NCBI GenBank assembly: GCA_963575745.1
Contig: CAUYUJ010014758.1
Location: 205,754 to 235,753, forward strand
Origin: Prorocentrum cordatum
Lineage: Eukaryota; Sar; Dinophyceae; Prorocentrales; Prorocentraceae
Direction of reading: 5' to 3'
Length of the DNA: 30,000 nt
Shown: piece after piece, positions 20,333 to 29,344 of the stretch
How positions within the stretch are numbered: position 1 is the stretch's first letter
How the letters are laid out: each line of letters begins with the position of its first letter
Translations under genes and position numbers: made by a program
Notes under the pieces: model-generated
Told to the model about the DNA's origin: nothing
Seen by the model: the letters and a program-made list of their open reading frames with translations, nothing else
The model's database searches: none

Positions 20333-20357
20333 ACATCCTTATCATCGTCATGATCAG

Positions 20358-20394
<37 letters not shown>

Positions 20395-20398
20395 GTCG

Positions 20399-20436
<38 letters not shown>

Positions 20437-21135
20437 TGCATAGTCAGGGTATGCATTATCCTCACCATCATAATCATCATCACGGCCACCACCACCACCA
20501 TCATCCCAATCATCAGCATCATTATCAGCACTCTCATAATCGTATCGTCATCATCATGATAATCATGGTCATCATCATCATCAGCATCATCACCAGCAGC
20601 ATCATCATCAGCATCAGCATCACCATTTTCATCACCATCATCACCGTGATCATCATCATCATCAGCAGCAGCATCAGCATCAGCATCATCAGCATCATCA
20701 TCAGCAGCAACATCATCATCATCATCATCATCATCATGATCATCATCATCATCATCGTCATCATCATCAACATCAGCATCCTCATGATAATGATCATCAT
20801 CTGCATCATCATAATAAACATGACCATCACCATGATAATCATCATCACCGCCACCACCACCACCATCATCCCCATCATTCGCAGCATCAGCATAATCAGC
20901 ATCGTCATCGTCGTCATCGTCATAATCATGGTCATTATCAGCAGCCGCATCATCACCATCATTGTCATCATCATCAACAGCATTATCAACTTCCAAAGGA
21001 ATCATCAACCTAATCGTCAGTACCATCATCATCAGCACCAGCATCATCATCACCACCATCATCATCACCGCCACCAGCACCACCATCATCCTCATCATCA
21101 GCATCATCAGCATCATCAGCATCATTATTCGCCAG
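19807..21135 (+). repeat. CAT/CAG/CGT triplet array, 1.3 kb
   Basis: Interrupted (CAT)n with CAG, CGT and CAC variants. Long open frames on both strands (Met/Asp-rich on minus, Ile/Ser- or His-rich on plus) result from the 3-bp period. An island with CGGCCACC/CGCCACC followed by ACCACCACCATCATCC recurs at 20483, 20849 and about 21069. An island CATCAACCTAATCGTCA lies near 21004. Confidence 0.95.
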
Positions 21136-21231
21136 CCCAACGGGCCAGAGGCGTGCTAAGATCTCTGGTAACTGGTAAACAGTATTTCTAGTTCGCGCGC
21201 GCGGGGCGGCCCCTGGGGGTCCCTGGATCAA
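21136..21231. other. Short unique spacer
   Basis: Unique sequence between the CAT array and the CCAAGA tandem, including CGCGCGCG near 21195. Nothing recognised. Confidence 0.4.
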
Positions 21232-22055
21232 AAATACCCCGGGCGGAGCCCGGGCGGAGCCCGGGACACTCCCCCAGATCCTCCAGGATCACCCCAAGAG
21301 GGCCCCAAGAGGCCCCCAACACAATCCAAGAGAGGTCCGAGACGCCCGAAGATCGCTCCACGGCGCCCAAGATGGCCTCCAGACGGCCCAAGACGTCTCC
21401 AAGATGACCCAACAAGCCTCCAAGATGCCCCAAGAGACCTCCAGGAGCACTCCCAAGAGGGCCCCAAGAGGCAAAAATCAATGCTTTTTTTTCTGAGGTT
21501 TTGGACAGATGTGGGCGTTTCAACCTTTTCGGTTCCCCGACGCCCCTAAACGGCTCAAGAGGCCTCCAAGATCGCCCCAAGAGGGCCCAAGAGGCCCTCA
21601 AAAGGGCCCCAAGACGGCCCAAGACGGCTCCAAGACGGCCCCAGAGGCCTCCAAGACGGCCCAAGAGGGCCCCAAGAACGCCCCCAACACGGTCCAAGAG
21701 AGGTCCGAGACGCCCGAAGATCGCTCCACGACGCCCAAGATGGCCTCCGGACGGCCCAAGACGTCTCCAAGATGGCCCAAGAAGCCTCCAAGATGCCCCA
21801 AGAGGCCTCCAAGAGAACTCCCAAGAGGGCCCCAAGAGGCAAAAACCTGTGCTTTTCCATTGTTGTTGGACAGATTTGGGCGTTTTAACCTTTTCGGTTC
21901 CCCGACGCCCCTAAACGGCTCAAGAGACCTCCAAGATCGCCCCAAGAGGGCCCAAGAGGCCCCCAAGAGGGCCCCAAGACGGCCCAAGACGGCTCCAAGA
22001 CGGCCCTAGAGGCCTCCAGGACGGCCCAAGAGGGCCCCAAGAACGCCCCCAACAC
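21232..22055 (+). repeat. 365-bp tandem repeat made of 10-11-bp CCAAGA words
   Basis: The segment starting TTGGACAGAT at 21501 recurs at 21866 (365 bp apart), each followed by TGGGCGTTT, AACCTTTTCGGTTCCCCGAC and CTAAACGGCTCAAGAG. CCAAGAGAGGTCCGAGACGC near 21325 recurs near 21691. There are about 2.3 copies, the third breaking off near 22055. Within units, AAGACGGCCC/AAGAGGGCCCC words follow each other every 10-11 bp. Open frames give Pro/Lys/Arg- or Leu/Gly/Trp-rich peptides and are not called. Confidence 0.9.
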
Positions 22056-22156
22056 TGCACAGCTCCCGACGCCGCAGCTCCACACTGCAAACGACCACTC
22101 GGACAGGCGACCACGGTGCGACATTATGGGCCGGCGGAATGAGCGAAGCGATTAAA
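22056..22156. other. Short unique spacer
   Basis: Unique sequence with no gene recognised between two repeats. Confidence 0.4.
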
Positions 22157-22363
22157 TAATCATTGTCATCATCAGCAGCAGCATCATCATCGTCACCATC
22201 ATCAACCTTATCAACAATTCCCAAATAATCATCAACCTAATCGTCATCATCATCTGCATCAGCATCAGCATCAGCATCATCATCATCATCAGCATCATTA
22301 TCATCTCGTGTCGTCGTCGTCGCCATCGTCGTCATCATCGTCACCGTTGTCGCCGTCATCGCC

Positions 22364-22448
<85 letters not shown>
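22157..22448 (+). repeat. CAT triplet array ending in (CAG)n
   Basis: Interrupted (CAT)n with CGT/CGC variants, a clean (CAT)n run near 22371-22420 and (CAG)n at about 22421-22448. The island AATCATCAACCTAATCGTCA near 22227 matches that at 21000, about 1227 bp upstream. Confidence 0.95.
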
Positions 22449-22450
<2 letters not shown>

Positions 22451-23747
22451 AGATTCCTCCTCATCTTGTTCCTCCTCCTCCTTCCCCTCATCATTCTTTT
22501 GTGCCAGCGTGGCGCCACTGGTCCATCAACCCTCGCAGGCCCAAACCCGTACACTGGAGGAAGCCTCTTCCGGTGGTCTGCCGACGACTCAAAGACATCC
22601 CGGGGCCTGCCCGAGGGCAGGTTTCGCAGGGCAGCACCGGACGTCAACTGGCGTTGCGCCCTTTCTTTTGCTGCACCAGCTGCCTCGCGCGCCTTCGCCG
22701 CGCGACAGAGCTGGTCTCCTCGCCACCGTGAGCGACGTCAGGGTGTCTGTGCCTGTGGCTCTGCAACTACTGCGCACAGGCGAAGCGCCGCGATGCCCCA
22801 GGGGAATGCGCCGCCGGGCAACTTGAGCCCAGATGGCCACGGGAGCGGGGAGCAGCGGCAGCAGCAGCAGCAGCTGAGGGAGGACGGGGAGGGAAGAGGG
22901 GCAGGAGGGTGGGCAGGAGGGTGGGGAAATGGAGGCGGGGTCGGATGCAATGTCAGCAAGCGCTCAACAGCATGCAAGGCTGCTGCACCGGGCCCGCCAA
23001 TCCTTATCGACAGGGTGGGAACGGCTGGGGTCGGCGCCAGTCGCGGTAGGCCCGCGCGGGCTGCGCGGCCAGGGCCGCCAATCTTGACACGAGGCAGCGG
23101 GACGGAAGCAAAGTGCAAAGGCTGACGATCCTGCACCGACCCTCGCAACCGCTACGCCCATGCCTCATATGTCGCCGCGCCGTTGTCATCGACGCGCCCA
23201 CGTGGACAAAGCCGATACCACGGCAAACCCACGGCAAGCCGTGCGCCCCGCGCCAAGGTAGACGACGCCGCCACCGCGGCAAACCCCACGGCCAGCCCAC
23301 CGCGCGCCCGGGGCGGCGTTTTGCCCTGGTGTCTGTGGCGCCCTCCCCAATACGTACGGCCGCGCGTCGCAGGTAACGGCGCGGCGACGGATGTCTTGTT
23401 GCTGTTATTTCCAAATTTACAAACGCCGATCTACCACGACTTCTGCGCCACCGACCCGCAGTAGCCTGAGCGGGCTCGGGCTGGGCCGCCTGCCCACGTC
23501 GCAGCACCTGGGCCGCCTGCGTACGCCAGTGAGTGCTGGGCGGACGCAGTCTGCGGAGGGGCGACCAGGCAAGCCCCCTGCAAATGCTCCTTCGTTCTTT
23601 CCGTTACTCCCACGGCTCGGCGCCCCTCGCGAGTGCGGCCGCGACGGGGAACGCGCTGCCAAGCGGCCATCGCTGCCGGAGCGTCCCTCACTTGCCGCCC
23701 CCGCCATCCCACCTCCCCTCACATTCGTCTTAAACGCTTGAGCCACC
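22449..23747. other. GC-rich sequence, no gene recognised
   Basis: Several open frames of 90-220 codons overlap on both strands, none with a domain I recognise and none clearly preferred by codon use. Two short repeats are visible: CCGCCAATCCTTATCGACA near 22996 against CCGCCAATCTTGACACGAG near 23076, and GGCAAACCCACGG against GGCAAACCCCACGG near 23222 and 23278. Near 23720-23741 CATTCGTCTTAAACGCTTGAG resembles the end of the 83-bp unit of the composite module. Confidence 0.45.
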
Positions 23748-23823
23748 CCCCCCCTCCTCCTGATCGTCCTGCTCCTCCTCCTCCTCCTCCTCCTCCTCCT
23801 CCTCCTGCTCCTCCTCCTCCTCC
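23748..23823 (+). repeat. C/CTC polypyrimidine tract
   Basis: Pyrimidine tract on the plus strand with a clean (CTC)n run; it precedes composite module copy 3. Confidence 0.95.
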
Positions 23824-24360
23824 GCCCCTGTCGCACCCCGAAGCCAGTTGAAGGGCGACCATGGCGTTTCGTCTGAGACTTCCTCACCAATTATGACCCT
23901 GAAGCTGAAAAATTGACAACAATTTCACAGATTGAGGGCGGGTCGTTTCCGAAATGTGGTTCTCGACTTAGCGCTGCGCACATTCGCGTTAAAACATTGC
24001 AAGAGTTGCACGGATTGAAGGCGGTTCCTTTTCAAAATGTGGCTCTCGCCTTAGCGCCGCACACATCCGTTTAAAGCACTGCAAGAGTTTAACGGCGTCC
24101 CACGGCTAACGTGCCAGAATTGGTCTTCTGGAGCTCACGAGTGTCAGAGCGCAACAGTTACGCTGATACGCAATAATCAAATCAATTAGCGGCGCTGAAG
24201 CTCCGAGAATGGTGTTTTGACACGCTTCAGGATCATCAAACGGTTGTCTATCAACCTGCATTTCCCTCGGTAGAAATGAAGCCTTGCAGGGGCCTATGAA
24301 AATGGAGCTTGGAGGGAGGGTGAATTCCAACATCGTTGATGGGTCTTGGGTTCACACTGG
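23824..24360 (+). repeat. Composite dispersed module, copy 3 (two 83-bp units)
   Basis: CTGTCGCACCCCGAAGCCAG and GGCGTTTCGTCTGAGACTTC open the module. Two units follow with TTCACAGATTGAGGGCGGG near 23926 and TGCACGGATTGAAGGCGG near 24008, each with a CTTAGCGC core, and a third that is partial near 24090. The distal part has CAAACGGTTGTCTATCAACC near 24237, TGAAAATGGAGCTTGGAGGG near 24296 and AATTCCAACATCGTTGATGG, then a CTC tract. It matches copies 1 and 2 over its whole length. Confidence 0.85.
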
Positions 24361-24441
24361 TCCTGCTCATCCTCCTCCTCCTCCTACTCCTCCTCCTCCT
24401 ACTCATCATGTTTCTCCTTCGTTCCCTCCTACCTCTCTCTA

Positions 24442-24518
<77 letters not shown>

Positions 24519-24519
24519 G
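24361..24519 (+). repeat. CTC then (CT)n and (AT)n microsatellite
   Basis: CTC-rich from 24361, nearly pure (CT)n at 24431-24508, then a short (AT)n to 24519. It bounds the distal end of composite module copy 3. Confidence 0.95.
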
Positions 24520-25603
24520 TCTATCTGTGTCTCTCCTCCTCCCTCTTACCCCCATCATCCCTATCCTCCTGGCCAACGCCATCGTCATCACCGTCATCAG
24601 CATCAGCGGCAGCATCAGCATCCGCGTCACCATTCTCGACGAGGAAGAAAAATGATGCGGCAGACGGTGATTTGCTTAGAAGATGTTACAAACAGGTTCT
24701 AGCAGGTCTGAGGCCGCCTGAAAGGGGCTCTGGATTGTCGTCCTTCTCGTCCTCGATGGGGAGGGAGATTGCTGGATTTCGCTACAGTCCCATGGGAAGT
24801 ATGATAAACATGGCTAGGATGGGCCCGCTGCATGTTTGTAAACCTGACGACTCCGTAGCAGGCCTCTTGCCTTGTTACAGGTTCGGGCAGCGGCTGGATG
24901 GGACGGCCACGCGCCACGTGCGATCTGGTCCCCGTTTTACTCGCCTGCCCTTCCGATGGGTCGACACGTCTCTGCAAGCCCTCCGAGGGCCCACTCCTCT
25001 TCCGCACAGGCACAGCCGCGGCTCGGGCAGGATGACACTGAGATCTCTGCGAGGGCCACACCGCGGTGGCCCGCGTGCAGCGTCCTGCCTCGCGAGACCA
25101 TCGTCCCCAGCGCGTCATCTGATCCAGTGCAGTCTCCTGCTTCCGCGAGTGGTGCGGCGGCACACACACACACACACACACACACCAGGGCGGCCGCCGA
25201 AACGCTGGGTGCGTGGAGCTGGCGTGGCCCGGGCCGGGTGGCCCAGTCGCTCCAGCCGGCGTCGAAGGAGGGCAGCCAGGGCGTGCGGCACGCCACGCCA
25301 GAGCCGCCCTCCGGCCGCCCCCGCGGCCCAGACATGCGGGGCACTGTGCTCGGCGCCCCCTGCCTGCCGATGCGCGGCGGGCCGCGGCCTGGCCCGGTGA
25401 GCGCCCTGGGCCATGGCCACGCCGTGGTCCCCTGGAGCTTCGTCTGCCTGGCCTTTTGTTCGGAGGGCTCGGCGGGCGCTCCGCCCCGCCCCGAGCTCTC
25501 GAGTCCGCCTGGGCTGCGGCTCCGAGCGCGACGTGTCAGCGTCGCGATGACGTCGGCGTTGGATGTTCTGGCGCCGCGTGGACCCTTCAGCCTTGGACTG
25601 CCG
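24520..25603. other. GC-rich sequence, no gene recognised; (CA)n at 25161-25185
   Basis: Open frames of up to about 350 codons exist on both strands (plus 24872-25642, minus 24937-25917), but they overlap each other. They run through the (CA)n run and show no domain. A real but unrecognised exon cannot be excluded. A short CAT-type stretch lies at about 24583-24610. Confidence 0.45.
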
Positions 25604-25816
25604 TACATGGACAAAATATTCGAACCCTGCGGCGCAAGATAGCCCCCCTGGAGGACCCCCAAATTAATATTGGAAGATAGCAAGGGAGCTTGAGTGGACA
25701 AAAATATTCGAACCCCCACATCACCACCTATACCGAGCTCAACATTGATATGGGGGGACGGGGGGAAGCCAATATTCCTCCAAGTCTGCACTAGGTTCGA
25801 ATACAGTGTCCATGTA
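25604..25816. repeat. 213-bp element with 23-bp terminal inverted repeats
   Basis: The left end (25604-25626) begins TACATGGACAAAATATTCGA. The right end (25794-25816), reverse complemented, begins TACATGGACACTGTATTCGA. The arms match at 20 of 23 positions, with three adjacent mismatches. An internal direct copy, TGGACAAAAATATTCGAACC, starts at 25695. This could be a MITE-like element or a palindromic repeat. I see no convincing target-site duplication in the immediate flanks. Confidence 0.6.
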
Positions 25817-26378
25817 TTGGCTCGAGAGGTTCTGACAGCGCAGAGCATTATGAAGCGGCCGATTCCCGGCAACTGGCGGCGTGCAACCGTCAACCCACGC
25901 GGGAAGATGGCCGCCACCCCAGCGCAGCGCGAACCTGCAGTACAGCGGGCAACCGAGCGCGCTCATGAGCGGCCCCGCCATCAGCCTGTTCTACACCAGA
26001 GGTCATATCCAGAAGTACCGAGGAAGAGATTACCCCAACGTCGACCCCAGATATGAGTGCGCGAACATCCTAGTGAGGGTCTCTACCTTTCGAGGGGCCA
26101 GGGCGCCCGAACCACAACTGGGCCACGGTGCCGGCAGAGGATCCCTGCTCCTCCAGAGGGGCGGCATCCTCATAATTGTACATGTTCGGAGGTTCGCGCG
26201 ACTCCTTGGATCTGCGGCAAGCCACCCTCCCTGGCGCGCGGAACGCGCCAGGGGAGGCTCTGGGGACGCCGCCAGGGGGGGGCCCAGCGCCCATCCAAGA
26301 AATCCGCTCGGACCTGCTTATGCAGCTTTCTCCTATTAGAATGATACCAGAGAAAGACCCCAATCACAATCTCTTTAG
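25817..26378. other. Unique sequence with a strong hairpin, no gene recognised
   Basis: A plus-strand open frame (25881-26339) shows no domain. At 26226-26257 CCTCCCTGGCGCG and CGCGCCAGGGGAGG form a 13-bp stem with one bulge and a 5-nt loop (CGGAA). Nothing else is recognised. Confidence 0.5.
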
Positions 26379-26752
26379 TGCTATAGGGCTATGGGGCTAT
26401 AAGGCTATAGGGCTATTGGGCTATAAGGCTATGGCGCTGTAGGGCTATAGGTATACAGGGCTATAGGGCTATAGGGCTATAGGGGGCTATAAGGCTATGG
26501 GGCTATAGGGTGTAGGGCTATAGGGATATAGGGCTATAAGGCTATAGGGCTACAGGGCCATAAGGCTGTAAGGCTATGGCGCTAGAGGGTTATAGGGCTA
26601 TTGGGCGATAGGGCTATAGAGCTGTTAGGGCTATAGGCCTATCAGGCTATAAGGCTGTAGGGCTATAGGGATATAGGGCTATAGGGCCATAAGGCTATGG
26701 GTCTATAAAGCTATAAGGCTATAAGGCTATAGGGCTATGGGGCTATAGGGCT
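26379..26752 (+). repeat. 9-bp minisatellite (GGGCTATAG)n
   Basis: About 40 units of GGGCTATAG with variants GGGCTATAA, GGGCTATGG and GGGCTGTAG, mostly in strict 9-bp register. Frames give A-I-G, G-Y-R/K or L-stop repeats. Confidence 0.97.
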
Positions 26753-26790
26753 ACCGGGCACCCGGGCACCCGGGCACCCGGGCACCCAGG
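26753..26790 (+). repeat. 8-bp minisatellite (CCCGGGCA)n
   Basis: Four to five units of CCCGGGCA directly at the end of the 9-bp array. Each contains the palindrome CCCGGG. Confidence 0.95.
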
Positions 26791-27090
26791 CCGGCCAACT
26801 AAATCGGCGGCGACGCTCACCTAACCAAATGAATCCGCTAGGACCCCTACAGAGGCAAGCTCTGATTGGAATGTACCTGAAGCAATACGGCTCATGACGC
26901 AGTCAAGAGGCTAATTTGCGTCCACCTAGAGGCATGCAAACCGATGCTCGCGAACGCTCTCGTCTGAGGGGTGCCTCCCGACCCTGTGGATCAGCAGCGG
27001 TCGGCCCTGCAGGGCCGCGTTCGGCCATTTCCAGAGGTCGCGATTCGCTCCTGGCTTGCTGGTGGACGGCAGGGAGGATGACGAGAAACA
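26791..27090. other. Unique spacer, no gene recognised
   Basis: Unique sequence of ordinary complexity. A short palindrome GGCCCTGCAGGGCC lies near 27003. Nothing else is recognised. Confidence 0.4.
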
Positions 27091-27213
27091 TGAGGAGGAG
27101 AAGGAGGAGGAGGGGAAGAGGAGGGGAAGAGAAGGAGGACGAGAAGGAAGACAAAGAGGAGGACGAGGAGGTGGAGGTGGTGGAGGAGGAGGAGGAGGAG
27201 GAGGAGGAGGAGG
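27091..27213 (+). repeat. GGA/GAA polypurine tract
   Basis: About 120 bp of purine-rich GAG/GGA repeat on the plus strand with a clean (GGA)n run at about 27184-27213. Frames give Glu-rich (plus) or Ser/Pro-rich (minus) peptides. No sequence of the composite module was found next to it. Confidence 0.9.
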
Positions 27214-27328
27214 ACTTGAAGTTAGCAGCGAGGGCGGACGCCAACGCGCTCGGATAGCTAGCGAGGCGCTCCAGAACCAGGGGCACACAGACGTAACTTG
27301 GAGAAGAGGAAGGACGGTCCGGCAAACG

Positions 27329-27762
27329 CTAACATGGATAAGTAATCCGTGGATCTGGCGCGTGAACGCCAGATCCACGGATCGCGAAGAGTACCGCCCG
27401 AACAACGAAGCCAGTGCCAACTGATTTAGCGACGGAGAGCGTCGATTTTGCATGGAAGCGAGACCCGTCGCTAACCCACGCTGCCACAATCCATGTTTGC
27501 AAATTCTCGAAATTAACCATCCGAGCCAGTTTATTACTTTGGGAAGAGGAAGACAAGAGGGCAAAGCTCAATTGACTGACAGGCGTCCCACTTGTCAGCG
27601 TGTAACTACCCGAGCCTAATAAGTGGAACTCCCCTCCTCCACTGTCGCCCAAGAACTCGACCGCCTCCAACCATCGGATCAGTGCCCGGAGCTCCGATAT
27701 GTTGATTGTCTGACTGGGCCCAGGAGCATTTCGTGAACGGCCTCGGGGGGGTCTGGGCCGCT
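27329..27762 (-). CDS. Hypothetical open frame, possible decayed exon
   Basis: The minus strand is open from just after a TAG near 27765 to the stop at 27329; the first ATG is at 27670, giving 113 codons. Unlike most open frames here, it lies in ordinary-complexity DNA. It reads as mixed protein sequence, for example INISELRALIRWLEAVEF (near 27706-27653) and SNKLARMVNFENLQTWIVAA. No family is recognised. INISELRALI loosely recalls the H-I-N-x-x-E-L-x-A helix of retroelement RNase H domains, but the following residues do not continue that fold. Its 3' end coincides with a perfect hairpin (27345-27382), so the last codons may not be protein-derived. It may be a fragment or chance. Confidence 0.2.
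27345..27382. repeat. Perfect inverted repeat, 16-bp stem and 6-nt loop
   Basis: ATCCGTGGATCTGGCG at 27345-27360 is exactly complementary to CGCCAGATCCACGGAT at 27367-27382, with CGTGAA between. A second, weaker pair lies just downstream: TTAGCGACGG (27426-27435) and CCGTCGCTAA (27465-27474), a 10-bp perfect stem with a 29-nt loop. Confidence 0.85.
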
Positions 27763-28136
27763 CCTAGGCCAGCTGGCTGCAGTCCGAGGCTGGGTGCAGA
27801 AACACCCAGGAGTATCGACGCAGGCGGGGATCGGTGCAGCAGACTCCTCCAAAGCCATCTCCTGCATCACAATATTGAGGTCTTGGGCTGAAACTCTTGT
27901 GGGCTACATGGTTTGCACATCCAAGACCTGTCGACCAAATCGTCCAGCGGGGATTTGACCTGGGTCCGCTGGAACGGCAAAATGACGCTGCAACCAGAAA
28001 CGGGGAACCCTGGGTGTGGCCCTCTGCGGCTTAGGAGATAAAATCTAATGTATGATGAAACTCGGGGATGCCAGCCAGCATGTGTGGAGGGCAGCCTGGG
28101 GCCTGGAGGAGAAGGGAGGAGGACAGCGGTGAGGAG
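27763..28136. other. Unique sequence, no gene recognised
   Basis: Short open frames only and no RNA-gene signature. The sequence leads into the terminal triplet array. Confidence 0.4.
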
Positions 28137-28184
28137 CTCCTCCTACTCCTCCACTTCCTCCTCCTCAAACTCCTGATTGACATG

Positions 28185-28242
<58 letters not shown>

Positions 28243-28700
28243 CCATCAGCAGCAGCATCACAATCGTCATCATCGTCGTCATCGTCATCAGCAGCAGCAT
28301 CACAATCGTCATCATCGTCATCATCATCAGCATCAGCATCAGCATCAGCATCAGTATCAGCAGCAGCATCACCATCGTCTTCAATATCATTATCGTCCTT
28401 ATCATTAGCAACAACCTGATCGTCAAAATCAAGCCCATCATGAATGACCATCAACATCGTCATCATCATCATCCTCATCATCATAATCACCGTCATCATG
28501 ATCATCATGATCATCATCATCATCATCATCATCAGCATCATCATCATCAACATCGTCATCAGTAGCAGCAGGATCCTGATGATCATGATCACCGTCAGTA
28601 TCGTCATCACCATGGGCAGCATGATCGTCATAAGCATCGTCATCATCCACACTATCTTCACCATCATCATCAGCATCATCATCATCCTCATCATCACGGG

Positions 28701-28746
<46 letters not shown>

Positions 28747-28847
28747 ATCATCATCATTACCATCATCATCATCCGTCTCCTCCTCGTCCTCCTCCCCATC
28801 ATGATTGCAACAGGTATCATCATCACCATCGTCTACCTCTTCGTCAT

Positions 28848-28878
<31 letters not shown>

Positions 28879-29042
28879 AGCATCAGCATCATCATCACGG
28901 CATCCTCATCATCATCAGCAGCAACATCAGCCTCAGCATCTTCTGTTTCATCATCATCATTCACGACATCCGCTTCGCTCATACTAACCGTCGTCATCAG
29001 CAATATCATCATCATCGTCGCCATGATCTTCATAATCATCAT

Positions 29043-29085
<43 letters not shown>

Positions 29086-29232
29086 GTCATCATCACCATC
29101 ATCAGCATCAGCATCACCATCATTACCGACACCAGCATCATCATCATCACCAGAATAATCATCACCGGCATCATCACCTTCATGAGCATCATCATCGTCA
29201 ACATCAGCATCAGCATCAGCATACGCATCAGT

Positions 29233-29290
<58 letters not shown>

Positions 29291-29308
29291 CCATCATTAT
29301 TAACATCG

Positions 29309-29344
<36 letters not shown>

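Noticed and set aside
19890-21140. 416-codon Met/Asp-rich open frame on the minus strand
   Set aside because: It is the translation of the CAT triplet array; a 3-bp period keeps a frame open without selection.
21501-22009. Pro/Lys/Arg-rich plus frames and Leu/Gly/Trp-rich minus frames in the 365-bp tandem
   Set aside because: Repeated short peptides mirror 10-11-bp DNA words; 365 bp shifts the frame between units.
22466-23125. 219-codon plus-strand frame
   Set aside because: GC-rich DNA rarely contains stops, several rival frames overlap, and there is no recognisable domain.
25740-25816. tRNA suggested by GGTTCGAATA
   Set aside because: No acceptor, D-arm or anticodon pairing can be built upstream; the motif belongs to the inverted-repeat element.
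24336-25917. Long overlapping frames (24336-25400 +, 24872-25642 +, 24937-25917 -)
   Set aside because: They run through (CT)n or (CA)n repeats, contradict one another in strand and show no motif. A hidden exon is not excluded.
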